A DNA stretch of 32,345 nucleotides from Candidatus Wallbacteria bacterium GWC2_49_35 (GTDB lineage Bacteria > Muiribacteriota > UBA9980), in the NCBI GenBank assembly GCA_001791795.1, contig MGFH01000161.1:1-32345 (forward strand), given 5' to 3'. Under the pieces are notes generated by a model, which was not told the origin of the DNA, did not search any database, and saw nothing but the letters and a program-made list of their open reading frames with translations. Position 1 is the stretch's first letter, and every line of letters begins with the position of its first letter. Below, in pieces: positions 1-8,597 of the stretch. The position numbers and the translations under genes were made by a program.

Positions 1-2
1 AG

Positions 3-1025
3 ATCATCGATAACCTGCTGCATGCCAACCACGGCGTTATTAAAAGCAAGAAAGAAATACACGCGATCGGCCACCGCATGGTCCACGGCGCCGAAATATT
101 CACCCACCCGGTTATTATAACCGAAGCCGTAATCGAGCAGACCCGCAAGTGCTGCAAGCTCGCGCCGCTTCATAACCCGGCGAATCTTATAGGCATCGAA
201 AGCGCTCTGGAAATATTGCCGGGAATTCCGCAGTGCGGCATTTACGACACCGCGTTCCACCAGACCATGCCGAAACACGCGTATTTATATTCCATACCGA
301 TGTCGTTATATAAAAAGCACGGTATACGCAGATACGGTTTTCACGGCACTTCGCACCAGTTCGTATCCGAACAGGCGGCCGATTTATTAAAAATGGATTA
401 TAAAAAGATGAAGATAATAACCTGCCATCTCGGCAACGGCTCCTCGATTGCCGCCATTAAATACGGCAAATCCGTCGATACTTCCATGGGCATGACGCCG
501 CTGGAAGGCCTTATGATGGGTACCCGCTCGGGCGACATCGATCCCGCGCTGATCCAGTTTATCGCCGAAGAAGAAAAAATGAGCGCCGCGGATGTTACCA
601 ACATTTTATTGAATAAAAAAAGCGGAATGCTCGGCGTTACCGGCATATCAAACGATATGCGCGACGTTCACGAGGCTATAGCGAAAGGCAACCTGGACGC
701 TAAAGCCGGCCTCGACATTTTCTGCTACAGGCTGAAAAAATATATAGGCTCTTATATAGCCGCCATGAACGGCGTCGATGTCATCGTATTTACGGGCGGC
801 ATCGGCGAGCTCGACGACATAGTCCGCGAACACACTATGAGCGAGCTCGACTGGCTCGGAATTAAAATAGACAATAAAGTGAACGAAGGCAGAAAATTCG
901 AAGTGACGATGCTTTCGACGCCGGATTCGAAAGTCAAAGTAATGGTTATTCCGACCAATGAAGAATTTATGATAGCCCGCGAAACCGCTAAACTGGTCAA
1001 CGATATGAAACACAGCGAGAAGTAA
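3..1025 (+). CDS. ackA: Acetate kinase, 5'-truncated by the window edge
   Basis: Cytoplasmic acetate kinase, which interconverts acetyl phosphate + ADP and acetate + ATP in the Pta-AckA pathway. The ORF track starts at an internal ATG (78), but the frame is open to base 3 and the upstream codons continue the family sequence (IGHRMVHGAE), so the gene enters from the left. About 340 residues are visible; the family is near 400, so roughly the first 55-60 are missing. Seen: the HGTSHQFV stretch, the nucleotide/phosphate motif GNGSSIAAI, the signature MGTRSGDIDP and the C-terminal TGGIGE motif. All catalytic regions in the visible part look intact. No pta is visible; it could lie to the left. A bidirectional terminator follows the stop by about 40 bases. 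The family assignment is very secure. Confidence 0.97.
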   Translation: MIDNLLHANHGVIKSKKEIHAIGHRMVHGAEIFTHPVIITEAVIEQTRKCCKLAPLHNPANLIGIESALEILPGIPQCGIYDTAFHQTMPKHAYLYSIPMSLYKKHGIRRYGFHGTSHQFVSEQAADLLKMDYKKMKIITCHLGNGSSIAAIKYGKSVDTSMGMTPLEGLMMGTRSGDIDPALIQFIAEEEKMSAADVTNILLNKKSGMLGVTGISNDMRDVHEAIAKGNLDAKAGLDIFCYRLKKYIGSYIAAMNGVDVIVFTGGIGELDDIVREHTMSELDWLGIKIDNKVNEGRKFEVTMLSTPDSKVKVMVIPTNEEFMIARETAKLVNDMKHSEK

Positions 1026-1061
1026 TTTCCGCGAATTTACCCGAAACATTCTATAAATAAT

Positions 1062-1096
1062 AAAAAAGCCGCGAATTAAAAACTCACGGCTTTTTT
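1062..1096. terminator. Bidirectional intrinsic terminator between ackA and mnmE
   Basis: A 10-bp perfect stem (AAAAAAGCCG at 1062-1071 pairing with CGGCTTTTTT at 1087-1096) encloses a 15-base loop. The A and T runs flank the GC core, so a U-tract is made on either strand. It sits between the convergent ackA and mnmE ends and most likely terminates both. Confidence 0.85.
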
Positions 1097-1145
1097 ATAT
1101 TTTCTTCAGGCTGCTAAGGGTTTGCGGGCCCTCCGCCCTGGCCGC

Positions 1146-2561
1146 TCACTTTCCTATACAGAACTTTTCGAATATTTTGTGGAGTATGTCGTCAGTGACC
1201 GTCTCGCCGACTATTTCGCCGAGGCTGGCGAGAGCGGCGCGTATGTCGATGGTGAGAAGATCTATGGGACTGTTAGCGTCGATGGTTTCGACCGCGTCGT
1301 CGAAGCTCGCGAGCGAATTTTTAAGCGCGGCGGCGTGCCTCGCGCTGGTTATGACCGCGCGGCCTGCGGCGCCGTAACTTTCGCCCATGGAGGCGAGCCC
1401 TGCGGTTTTTAATATCGCGGCTTTTAATGCGTCTATGTTCGCGTTCTCCTTCACGGAGATCTCTACCGGCTTTTCGCCGTCTTTGAGCGGGAGGCAGTTT
1501 ACGCTGAAGGCGCGACTTTTCGCGTCGATCTTATTGACGGCGATAACGCGCGCCGAATCGTTAGTTTCGGCGATAAGTTCGATGTCTTCGGCGCTCACGG
1601 CGCGGCCGGCGTCGATCACCAGAAGGCAAAGGTCGGCCCCGCGGATGTTTTCGAAGGTGCGGTCGATGCCGAGCTTTTCGACTATGTCGGCCGGAGCGCG
1701 CACGCCCGCGGTGTCGGCTAGAGTGAACGCCACGCCGCCTATGTTGGCGGCTTCTTCTATCACGTCGCGCGTCGTGCCGGGAATTTCGGTCACTATGGCG
1801 CGGTTCTCGCGCAGCAGCAGATTGAACAGCGATGACTTTCCGACGTTGGGGCAGCCGGCTATGGTTATTTTTATGCCGTCTTTAAGCACGCGTCCATATT
1901 CATAACTCGAAAGGAGCGCCAGCGCTTTTCTGCGGCAGCCCAGAAGCGTTTCGCGGATTGCCGCTATATCGACGGGCTCGACGTCCTCCTCGGGAAAGTC
2001 GAGGTTCGCCTCGATATCGGCGAGAACCGCTATCAGTTCGTTTTTAATGGAGTTGATCTCGAATGAGAGCGAGCCTTTGATCTGCGAGACCGCCACTTTA
2101 TGGAATGAATCGGTCTTCGAATTGATGATGTCGCAGACAGCCTCAGCCTGGCATAGATCGAGTTTTCCGTTGACGCATGCGCGCTTGGTGAATTCACCCG
2201 GCGCCGCCGCGCGCGCCCCCGCTTTAAGGACAGCGCCGAGGACTTTTGACATATTATAAGAGCCGCCATGGCAGAAAATTTCGGCCATGTCCTCGCCCGT
2301 GTAGGAAGCGGGTCCTCTGTAAAAGCAAACCATGGCTTCATCTACGGCCTCCGGCGCTCCGCCGGGGTCCATGACAAAGCCATGGTGCATATATCTGGGC
2401 TTTATTTCGGCGCGGCCTCCGAAAAGAGGCGCCGCGCCTTTGTCCGCCATGATCTTTATGAGTATGTCGGCGGATTTATCGCCGGTTATTCTAATTATTC
2501 CGATAGCCGCCGAGGCGTTCATAAGGGTCGCCGGCGCCGCTATTGTTTCGTCTAACAGCAT
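1146..2561 (-). CDS. mnmE: tRNA uridine-5-carboxymethylaminomethyl modification GTPase MnmE
   Basis: Cytoplasmic GTPase that works with MnmG to modify wobble uridine 34 of several tRNAs. The 471 residues match the family length. Seen in order: the N-terminal formyl-THF-binding domain starting DETIAAPAT with IGIIRITG; a helical domain; an inserted G domain with P-loop GCPNVGKSS (236-244), IPGTTRD, DTAG (283-286) and NKID (343-346); and the family-diagnostic C-terminal Cys motif CIGK. It is the last gene of the rpmH-rnpA-yidD-yidC-jag-mnmE cluster, 37 bases after jag. The start ATG has only a weak SD-like AGGCGAT, but the N-terminus aligns with the family start. The partner gene mnmG is not in the window. 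Confidence 0.97.
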   Translation of the reverse strand: MLLDETIAAPATLMNASAAIGIIRITGDKSADILIKIMADKGAAPLFGGRAEIKPRYMHHGFVMDPGGAPEAVDEAMVCFYRGPASYTGEDMAEIFCHGGSYNMSKVLGAVLKAGARAAAPGEFTKRACVNGKLDLCQAEAVCDIINSKTDSFHKVAVSQIKGSLSFEINSIKNELIAVLADIEANLDFPEEDVEPVDIAAIRETLLGCRRKALALLSSYEYGRVLKDGIKITIAGCPNVGKSSLFNLLLRENRAIVTEIPGTTRDVIEEAANIGGVAFTLADTAGVRAPADIVEKLGIDRTFENIRGADLCLLVIDAGRAVSAEDIELIAETNDSARVIAVNKIDAKSRAFSVNCLPLKDGEKPVEISVKENANIDALKAAILKTAGLASMGESYGAAGRAVITSARHAAALKNSLASFDDAVETIDANSPIDLLTIDIRAALASLGEIVGETVTDDILHKIFEKFCIGK

Positions 2562-2598
2562 ATAAATCGCCTGTATTCAATTCTTTTATTATGATAAA

Positions 2599-3522
2599 CT
2601 AATCGTTCTTTTCCGGATTCGAAGTTCTGCTGGCTTCGTTGGACTTCATCAGGTTTTCGACGGCCGTGTTGATTGCCGTGCGCGTCGGCGGGTTCTGGAA
2701 CTGCTTGCGTGGCGCGCTGCTGCCGGTGTTATTGTTATTGTTGTTATTATTGTTGCCGCCGGTGCCGCCGGTCTTTTCGCCGTGGTGCGTGGAGGGCCTT
2801 CTTTTGCGGTCGCGGTTCCTGTTGTCTCCGCCCTGGCCGCTTCTTTCGCCGCGGGGGGCTTCGTCGCCGGATTTGCCCTGGCCGGCGCCGCCGCGCATTT
2901 TGTTTTTGGCCGATATTACGACTTTTCTGTAAGGCTCTTCACCTTTGGAATAGGTGTAAACGTCGTTGTTGTTTTTAAGCGTGGTGTGTATGACTTTTCT
3001 TTCCTGCGAGGTCATCGGCTCGAGCTCGACGCTCTTGTTGGTTTCTTTTACCTTCGCGGCGAGTTTCAGCGAAAGTTCTTCGAGGCTTTTAACGCGCGAT
3101 TCGCGGTAACCCGAAGCGTCGATGTTGACGGATAATTTGTCGGTGCCTTCCTTGTTTACCATTACGTTCAAAAGATATTCGAGGGCGTTCAGCGTCGAGC
3201 CGCGCTTTCCGATTACGTTTCCGACGTTTTCGCCGTCGATGAGAAGCGTGGTCTGGTTTTCGCCCGCGTTTTCGACTTTTACGCTGCAGGGAACATTCAT
3301 GTATTTGAGGATATTTTCGAGAAGATCGCCGGCCAGTTTTCTTTTATCGTCTTTCATCGTGACGCGGACCTTCGCGGGACGCGCGCCGAATATGCCGAGT
3401 ATGCCCTCTTTTTCTTCTTCGAGTATTTCGATTACGACCATATCGCGCGAAGCGTTGAGTTCGCGAAGTGCCTCTTCAATGGCCATATCTTTGGTTTTCC
3501 CCGTTTTTTCGACTATCTGCAT
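2599..3522 (-). CDS. jag: Jag/KhpB-type RNA-binding protein (Jag_N-KH-R3H) with a long disordered tail
   Basis: SpoIIIJ-associated (Jag/KhpB/EloR) single-stranded nucleic-acid-binding protein. In better-studied bacteria it influences cell elongation and division; the role here is inferred from the family. The ORF track starts at 3531, but that ATG lies inside the Shine-Dalgarno AGAGGAG; the ATG at 3522 has proper spacing, giving 307 residues. Domains: Jag_N (about 1-52, EEEKEGILGIFG), KH (about 60-137, GxxG loop GKRG at 105-108) and R3H (about 140-205, QERKVIHTTL). The tail (206-307) is Arg/Gly/Lys-rich, carries nine consecutive Asn at 257-265 and is probably disordered; it makes the protein longer than typical Jag. 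The gene follows yidC as in many bacteria, after an unusually long 183-base gap in which I see no gene. Confidence 0.93.
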   Translation of the reverse strand: MQIVEKTGKTKDMAIEEALRELNASRDMVVIEILEEEKEGILGIFGARPAKVRVTMKDDKRKLAGDLLENILKYMNVPCSVKVENAGENQTTLLIDGENVGNVIGKRGSTLNALEYLLNVMVNKEGTDKLSVNIDASGYRESRVKSLEELSLKLAAKVKETNKSVELEPMTSQERKVIHTTLKNNNDVYTYSKGEEPYRKVVISAKNKMRGGAGQGKSGDEAPRGERSGQGGDNRNRDRKRRPSTHHGEKTGGTGGNNNNNNNNNTGSSAPRKQFQNPPTRTAINTAVENLMKSNEASRTSNPEKND

Positions 3523-3705
3523 TAATAACATCTCCTCTGGCTTACATAGTTTTACAATCGTTATGCGGTAACTTTCCGTCTGTTTTTCGCTGCAGTTTCG
3601 ATTCGTTTTCGTTTTTTCGAACTGGATCCATGACGGTTTTCCGGTTTTTGTCCCGGCGTTATCCGGCTTTTCAGGCCGGCAAAATCAAGGCCCTGTCAAT
3701 GAGGC

Positions 3706-5448
3706 CTAAACTTTTTCCCCTCCTTTTTGGGTTTTAGCGGAACCTTCCGCTTTTTCGTCCGCAGCCGGGCGGCCTGCCGCGCCAACTTTAACAAGCGGCG
3801 CGTCTTTTCTCTTGTCGTACCACTGCTGCCCTACCTGCAGTACGTTAGACACTCCCCAGTAAAGCAATACGCCGGCCGGAAGAGTGTAGGTTATAAAAAA
3901 CATGAATATAGGCATGAATTGCATGGCCGCTGCCTGGTTCGGGTCGACTTGCATCTGCGACTGCTGGATGTGCATCGAAAGCGCTATGGCTATTGGAAGG
4001 ATCCAGGTGGGGTCGGCCATTGAAAGATCGGCGAGCCACAGAAAACCTTCGCCCTTGAGCTCGACCGAAGAACGCAGCGCGGTGAACAGCGCGAAAAGGA
4101 TCGGCAGCTGCAGCAGGAGCGGAAGGCATCCGCTGAACGGGTTTATTCCATGTTCTTTATATAATTTCATGACTTCTTCGTTCTGCTTCTGCATGTTGTC
4201 AGGATATTTTTTCTTGAGTTCGGCTATGTGGGGCTGTATCTTCTGCATGTCTTTCATGGATTTCGTCTGCTTGTTGGTGAGCGGCTGCAGGAGCAGCTTG
4301 ATAGCTACCGTGAGAAGGATTATCGACAGTCCGTAGCTTTTGGTTATGCCGTAGAAGAAGAAAAGCGACTGGAGTATCAGCAGGGCGAGAAAGTTTAACT
4401 CGCAGATATCCTCGAAGCCTTTATTGAATTTTTTCAGCTCGTCGTAGGTTTTAACACCGAGGAACATCGTGAAGTTGAAATTTTCGGATTCGCCTTCGTC
4501 GATCGAGAACGCGGGATATTTGATCTTGAACTCGGAAGCGAAGCCCATGCCGTCTTTCAGAGCGCCGCCTGCGACGCCGCCGCAGTAAGCCGAAGCCGGT
4601 TTCTTGTCGTCGAAGGCTATGATGGCGGCGTAGTAAGAATCGCGAATGGCGATCCAGCGCGTGATGTTGGTATCGGCCGTTTTAAAGTCGTATTTATACT
4701 CGTCGGAGCTCACGATTGCTTTGTACAATGAGCCGCCGAAGTTGGCGATAAGTTCGTCGTCGTGTGAATTCTTGCCGATATTAGGCAGAAAATTGATCGC
4801 GAAACCTATGTTGTGTTGATCGGAAAGGTTTAACGGCGACGCGGAAGAATTCTTGATCTTGACGCTGAATTTGATAAGTTTCTGGGCGTGATCGACGGTA
4901 TAGGTCTTGGCCACGGTCACGGATTTGCCCGCGCCGGCGGCGATGGTGGCCGTAAATAAGAGTTTTTCGGCGGTGCCGGTTTTTTCTTGTTTGAGATCGT
5001 AGAGGACCCCGCCGTCGACTATCGTTACCGGCGCGCTTTCGCCTGCCGCGTAAAGTTCGAGCTCGAAGGGTTTCGAGACCGGCGTTTCGGCCGTCTGCAG
5101 GGCGGACGCGTCGAGCGCGAAATCGTCCCTGAATTTGGGGTTGGTGAGTTTATAACTTTTCAGGCAGGCGCCTTCTTTGGAGAAAATTATCTCGAAATCG
5201 CCAGTTTTAACGGTGACGTCGTTCGGTCCGGCTGTGGAAACCTCTGCCGCAGCGGGAACCGGCGTCTGCGCGCAGGCCGAGAACGGCGCGGCAAGAATAA
5301 CCGCAGCCGTGAAAAAAATAACGGCTGCGGGCAGGGCCCGGCCGCAGTCTTTGGCGAACGTTAATAAAAACGTAGATATTGGAGCTTTAGATTTAATATT
5401 TATGTTAGAATCCGGTTTCAATTTTATTTTCACCTTTCCTGTATTCAT
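3706..5448 (-). CDS. yidC: Membrane protein insertase YidC (with periplasmic P1 domain)
   Basis: Inner-membrane insertase that folds and inserts membrane proteins alone or with SecYEG. At 580 residues it is the long Gram-negative type: an N-terminal hydrophobic segment (about 39-58), a beta-rich periplasmic P1 domain (about 75-335), then the conserved core with five membrane segments (about 350-540). Core motifs include NPFSGCLPLLLQLPILFALF. By eye, the groove arginine (E. coli R366) aligns with Lys384; Lys at this site occurs in other phyla. The first hydrophobic segment ends PFSAC, so Cys59 could be a lipobox or a signal-peptidase site. The start ATG has an upstream GGGGATC; an in-frame TTG at codon 10 behind AGGAAAGGTG is a possible alternative. 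It lies between yidD and jag in a conserved cluster. Confidence 0.97.
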   Translation of the reverse strand: MNTGKVKIKLKPDSNINIKSKAPISTFLLTFAKDCGRALPAAVIFFTAAVILAAPFSACAQTPVPAAAEVSTAGPNDVTVKTGDFEIIFSKEGACLKSYKLTNPKFRDDFALDASALQTAETPVSKPFELELYAAGESAPVTIVDGGVLYDLKQEKTGTAEKLLFTATIAAGAGKSVTVAKTYTVDHAQKLIKFSVKIKNSSASPLNLSDQHNIGFAINFLPNIGKNSHDDELIANFGGSLYKAIVSSDEYKYDFKTADTNITRWIAIRDSYYAAIIAFDDKKPASAYCGGVAGGALKDGMGFASEFKIKYPAFSIDEGESENFNFTMFLGVKTYDELKKFNKGFEDICELNFLALLILQSLFFFYGITKSYGLSIILLTVAIKLLLQPLTNKQTKSMKDMQKIQPHIAELKKKYPDNMQKQNEEVMKLYKEHGINPFSGCLPLLLQLPILFALFTALRSSVELKGEGFLWLADLSMADPTWILPIAIALSMHIQQSQMQVDPNQAAAMQFMPIFMFFITYTLPAGVLLYWGVSNVLQVGQQWYDKRKDAPLVKVGAAGRPAADEKAEGSAKTQKGGEKV

Positions 5449-5478
5449 ATGTGACGATCCCCGGCCCCGCCCGCAGGC

Positions 5479-5757
5479 CTACCGCAGGGGGTCGTAGCCG
5501 CCCCTGAAAAAGGGGTTGCAGCGCACAATGCGCAGAGCGCCGTAAAAGATACCGCGAACGACGCCGTGCTTTAAAATGGCGTGCCTCGTATATTCGGAAC
5601 ATGACGGTACGAAACGGCAAATGGGAATGAAATTAGACGAAAAGACGCGCTGATAAGCTATTATCGGCAACGTAAAAAGGAGGCGTATTTTTAATTGCAC
5701 TCGTTCTAAAAAACTAATTTCAGAACATCTGTTATGTTCAAGATTGAAGGGAAGCAA
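5479..5757 (-). CDS. yidD: Membrane protein insertion efficiency factor YidD
   Basis: Small membrane-associated protein that assists YidC-dependent insertion. The family pattern is clear: YQRVFSSNFIPICRFVPSCSEY, AILKHGVVRG and RCNPFFRGGYDP, with conserved Cys residues. The track start at 5757 is a TTG inside rnpA (20-base overlap) and gives 92 residues. Typical YidD begins about 20 residues later, and an in-frame GTG at 5700 would give about 73 residues. Neither start has a good SD, so the start is unresolved. Position between rnpA and yidC is the standard arrangement. Confidence 0.93.
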   Translation of the reverse strand: MLPFNLEHNRCSEISFLERVQLKIRLLFTLPIIAYQRVFSSNFIPICRFVPSCSEYTRHAILKHGVVRGIFYGALRIVRCNPFFRGGYDPLR

Positions 5758-6133
5758 CTTCTTTGTCCTGCCGTAAGGCGGTCGATCTGATAAAGCCCGC
5801 TACTTTATCGCTAACAACATGATAGCCGCGTTTTAACACTTCGGGCCTTACCCTCACTATGAAATCGACGCCTTTTAAATTAATGCCGCCCGCGCTCGTA
5901 AAAGTTTCATTTAAAAGCGCGGCTAAAGAATTCTTCAGCCAGCGCTTTATCAGATTGCGGCGGCAGGCCTTTCCTACTTTTTTTGAGACCGGATAGCCGG
6001 CCCTCAGAATTTTCGAATTATTGAAACGCCATATAAACAAAAGACAACCGCAGTCAAACCGGCTGCCTTCTGAATATAGCGTATCAAAATCCTTCTTTTT
6101 CTTTAAAGTGGTAGAGATGTTTTTAAAATTCAA
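5738..6133 (-). CDS. rnpA: Ribonuclease P protein component
   Basis: Protein subunit of RNase P, which binds the catalytic RNA and helps mature tRNA 5' ends. It has about 131 basic residues with the N-terminal LKKKKDFDTLYSEG motif, GYPVSKKVGKACRRN and the RNA-binding signature RNLIKRWLKNS, close to the family RNRxKRxxRE pattern. The start is a TTG at 6133, 11 bases after the rpmH stop, with no clear SD. No ATG lies nearby in frame, and the frame is open upstream, so an unusual start further upstream cannot be excluded; translational coupling to rpmH is likely. The 3' end overlaps the yidD ORF. Confidence 0.95.
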   Translation of the reverse strand: MNFKNISTTLKKKKDFDTLYSEGSRFDCGCLLFIWRFNNSKILRAGYPVSKKVGKACRRNLIKRWLKNSLAALLNETFTSAGGINLKGVDFIVRVRPEVLKRGYHVVSDKVAGFIRSTALRQDKEVASLQS

Positions 6134-6144
6134 GGCTTCTGAAA

Positions 6145-6279
6145 TTATAAAGCGAGGCGCTTTCTGCCTTTGGCGCGGCGGTTTCTGATGACTCTCTGTC
6201 CGCCTTTGGCGCTCATTCTTTTTAAAAAGCCGTGTCTTCTTTTTCTGCGTAAGTTCTTGGGCTGATAAGTGCGTTTCAT
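6145..6279 (-). CDS. rpmH: 50S ribosomal protein L34
   Basis: Too short for the ORF track but unmistakable: 44 residues beginning [18 protein letters not shown] and continuing [21 protein letters not shown], the standard L34 sequence and length. It is a component of the large ribosomal subunit. A strong SD (AGGAGG at 6287-6292) lies seven bases upstream of the ATG. It is the first gene of the minus-strand cluster and is read from a near-consensus promoter about 80 bases upstream. Confidence 0.98.
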   Translation of the reverse strand: MKRTYQPKNLRRKRRHGFLKRMSAKGGQRVIRNRRAKGRKRLAL

Positions 6280-6361
6280 TTTGATTCCTCCTGTTTTCTT
6301 TCTTTATAGTTTAATTCACTAATTATTTTGTTACAAATAATTTTCCAACAAAAATCATAAA

Positions 6362-6391
6362 ATTATACCACATAATCGGATGTTTTGTCAA
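6362..6391 (-). promoter_or_regulatory. Near-perfect sigma-70 promoter for rpmH
   Basis: On the minus strand: TTGACA (6386-6391), an 18-base spacer, TATAAT (6362-6367), with a TG two bases upstream of the -10 (extended -10, TGGTATAAT). Both hexamers match consensus 6/6. The predicted 5' UTR is about 75 bases, AT-rich, ending in AGGAGG. Confidence 0.88.
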
Positions 6392-6437
6392 GTGAATTTT
6401 TACTAATAATTAACGTACAATATATTACAATAAATTA

Positions 6438-6466
6438 TTGATTTTTTCTAAATAATTTGATAAACT
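6438..6466 (+). promoter_or_regulatory. Candidate promoter for lysS
   Basis: TTGATT (6438-6443), a 17-base spacer, TAAACT (6461-6466) preceded by TGA (extended -10). Each hexamer matches 4/6. It fires away from the rpmH promoter, so the 249-base AT-rich gap is a divergent promoter region. A GGAGG at 6514-6518 is the SD for lysS. Confidence 0.5.
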
Positions 6467-6528
6467 AACGCCGTCATATTTGTTGTTTTAATTATTTAAG
6501 TCCATAATATACTGGAGGAAATATAATA

Positions 6529-8109
6529 ATGAGTACGCAACCGACCAAACAGGCCCCGCCGGCCGCCGGGCAGCAGCCGAACGCCGCTCCCCCGATGGAA
6601 GAAAACGATATTATCAAGGCGATGAAAGGCCTCGTAGGTGAAGTAAAAGCTTGCGGCGTGAACCCTTATCCTTATTCCTACAAAAAAGACTGCCGCATCG
6701 AAAAAGTGATCGAAAAACATAAAGATATCGAAACCGGCGCCGTCTGCGAAGACATCAAATACAGCCTTGCCGGCCGCCTCGTATCGTGGCGCGAGCACGG
6801 AAAGTCCATATTCGGCCACATAATGGACGAAAGCGGAAAGATCCAGTTTTATATAAAAAAAGGCGAGGTCGCCGACGATAAATTCAATCTCGCTAAATTC
6901 ATCCGTGTGGGCGATTTTCTGGGCGTCAGCGGGCCGATCTTTAAAACCAAGACCGGCGAATTGAGCATACTCGTCAAAGATTTCGAACTTCTGAGCAAAA
7001 TCCAGCGCCCGCTTCCCGAAAAATTCCACGGGCTTACCGACGTCGAAACACGCTACCGCCAGAGGTATTTAGACCTTATCACCAGCGAAGAGTCGCGCGG
7101 GGTTTTTATAAAACGCTCCAAAATAATAAGCCACATACGCCAATACCTGAATCAGAAAGATTTCCTCGAAGTCGAAACGCCCGTCCTTCAACCCATATAC
7201 GGCGGAGCCTCGGCGCGCCCGTTCGAAACGTACCACAATACTCTGCAGATGAAACTTTATATGCGCATCGCGCCGGAGCTTTATCTTAAAAGGCTTATCG
7301 CCGGAGGTTTCGAACGCGTCTACGAGATCGGCCGCGTCTTCCGCAACGAAGGCATATCCATCAAGCACAATCCCGAATTCACGATGCTCGAATTATACAT
7401 GGCCTACGCCGATTACGAAGATATTATGAACCTGACGGAAGATCTTATCAGCGAAACCAATATGTTCGTCAATAACAGCGAAACGGTTAACTACGGCGGC
7501 GTCGAAATATCGTTCAAAAAACCCTGGGCGCGCCTTTCAATGAAAGAAGCCATAACGAAATATGCGAACGTCCCCGCTTCCGTCCTCGAAGACAAGGCTC
7601 AATTAATGGACGCCGTCAAAAAGATCGGCCGCGAAGATGTCAATCAGCACACTTCGCACGGCGAGCTCATCAACATACTCTTCGAGGAAAAGGTCGAAGA
7701 GCACCTGATCCAGCCTACTTTCATAAAAGACTATCCCATCGAAATATCGCCGCTGGCTAAAAATAAAAGAGGCGACGAAGCCAATACCGTAGAGCGTTTC
7801 GAATTGTTCATGTTCGGCCGTGAAATGGCCAACGCGTTTTCGGAATTGAACGATCCCGAAGAGCAGTACTCGCGGTTCAAATCGCAGCTCGAAAAGCGCA
7901 ACCGCACGGACGAAGACATAAAAGAAATGGACGAAGACTATATAACCGCTTTAGAATACGGCATGCCCCCGACTGGCGGCCTCGGCATTGGCATAGACAG
8001 GCTTATAATGCTTATGACCGGCTCGCAGTCGATCCGCGACGTTATTCTCTTCCCGCTTCAGCGCAACAAAGACAGAGAAAAAGACGCCGCGGCCGAAACT
8101 AAAAAGTAA
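6529..8109 (+). CDS. lysS: Lysyl-tRNA synthetase (class II)
   Basis: Charges tRNA(Lys) with lysine in the cytoplasm. The 526 residues comprise a Pro/Ala/Gln-rich N-terminal extension (about 1-25, probably disordered), an OB-fold anticodon-binding domain ([17 protein letters not shown]) and the class II catalytic core. Motif 1 is [10 protein letters not shown], followed by [13 protein letters not shown]; motif 2 is near residue 263 ([11 protein letters not shown], then HNPEFTMLE); motif 3 near 483 is GLGIGIDRL. This is the class II form, not the class I enzyme. A strong SD, GGAGG, lies ten bases before the ATG. The gene is divergent from rpmH, a place often held by dnaA in other bacteria. Confidence 0.98.
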   Translation: MSTQPTKQAPPAAGQQPNAAPPMEENDIIKAMKGLVGEVKACGVNPYPYSYKKDCRIEKVIEKHKDIETGAVCEDIKYSLAGRLVSWREHGKSIFGHIMDESGKIQFYIKKGEVADDKFNLAKFIRVGDFLGVSGPIFKTKTGELSILVKDFELLSKIQRPLPEKFHGLTDVETRYRQRYLDLITSEESRGVFIKRSKIISHIRQYLNQKDFLEVETPVLQPIYGGASARPFETYHNTLQMKLYMRIAPELYLKRLIAGGFERVYEIGRVFRNEGISIKHNPEFTMLELYMAYADYEDIMNLTEDLISETNMFVNNSETVNYGGVEISFKKPWARLSMKEAITKYANVPASVLEDKAQLMDAVKKIGREDVNQHTSHGELINILFEEKVEEHLIQPTFIKDYPIEISPLAKNKRGDEANTVERFELFMFGREMANAFSELNDPEEQYSRFKSQLEKRNRTDEDIKEMDEDYITALEYGMPPTGGLGIGIDRLIMLMTGSQSIRDVILFPLQRNKDREKDAAAETKK

Positions 8110-8164
8110 AAAATTTCAACTTGTTTAAGTACGCGTAAATATAAAATATATCAAGGAGCGACAA

Positions 8165-8482
8165 ATGGACGATTTTTCGGCTAAGATAATGGACAATGCC
8201 CTTAATTTCGCTTTCATGACCAAAGACACCGCAGAGAAAATTTTCGGCGAGTTCGTCAAGGCGGGCAAGGTGTCCAAAGAAGAGGGACAGAAGCTTATGG
8301 AGGAATTCGTGAAAAAATTCGAAGCGGAAGCGGCGAATCTGAACCATAAAATGAAGGCTGAAATAAAAAAGGTCATAGAAGAGTTCGGCTTTGTCGACGC
8401 AAAAAAGTACGAAGATCTGAACGCCAGGGTCACAAGGCTTGAAACGTACATAAACGAGCTACATAAAAAATTCAAGGACTGA
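8165..8482 (+). CDS. Phasin-like small coiled-coil protein
   Basis: A charged, all-helical 105-residue protein with no signal peptide. The pattern resembles the short proteins annotated as polyhydroxyalkanoate synthesis regulator/phasin: a helical N-terminus, a KAGKVSKEEGQKLMEEFVKK stretch, and a C-terminal heptad segment (LNARVTRLETYINELHKKF) ending the protein. The family name does not prove a role in PHA granules; no PHA synthase is in the window. AAGGAG at 8153-8158 is a good SD, and the gene lies 55 bases after lysS with no terminator between, so co-transcription is plausible. Function is uncertain. Confidence 0.8.
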   Translation: MDDFSAKIMDNALNFAFMTKDTAEKIFGEFVKAGKVSKEEGQKLMEEFVKKFEAEAANLNHKMKAEIKKVIEEFGFVDAKKYEDLNARVTRLETYINELHKKFKD

Positions 8483-8523
8483 CCCCGGACGCTTAAAATA
8501 AAATTTGAAATATAAATAAAGCA

Positions 8524-8580
8524 TTAATTTATAACGGCGCGGCCGGCAGTTCTTTCGCGCCGCCGATGGTTATAAATTAA
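8524..8580 (+). repeat. Long inverted repeat before the zinc-ribbon/NHL gene
   Basis: Perfect 12-base arms, TTAATTTATAAC (8524-8535) and GTTATAAATTAA (8569-8580), enclose a GC-rich centre that can itself pair (GGCG with CGCC). No U-tract follows, so it is not a normal terminator; the right arm runs straight into the AAGGTG SD of the next gene. A weak promoter (TTGAAA 8505-8510, TATAAC 8530-8535, 19-base spacer) would overlap the left arm. It could be an operator or an RNA structure that controls access to the SD. Confidence 0.6.
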
Positions 8581-8597
8581 AAAAGGTGTGGTTTATA

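Noticed and set aside
6361-6375. DnaA-box-like TTATACCACA in the rpmH-lysS gap
   Set aside because: It has one base too many for TTATNCACA, stands alone, and overlaps the -10 of the rpmH promoter, which explains it better.
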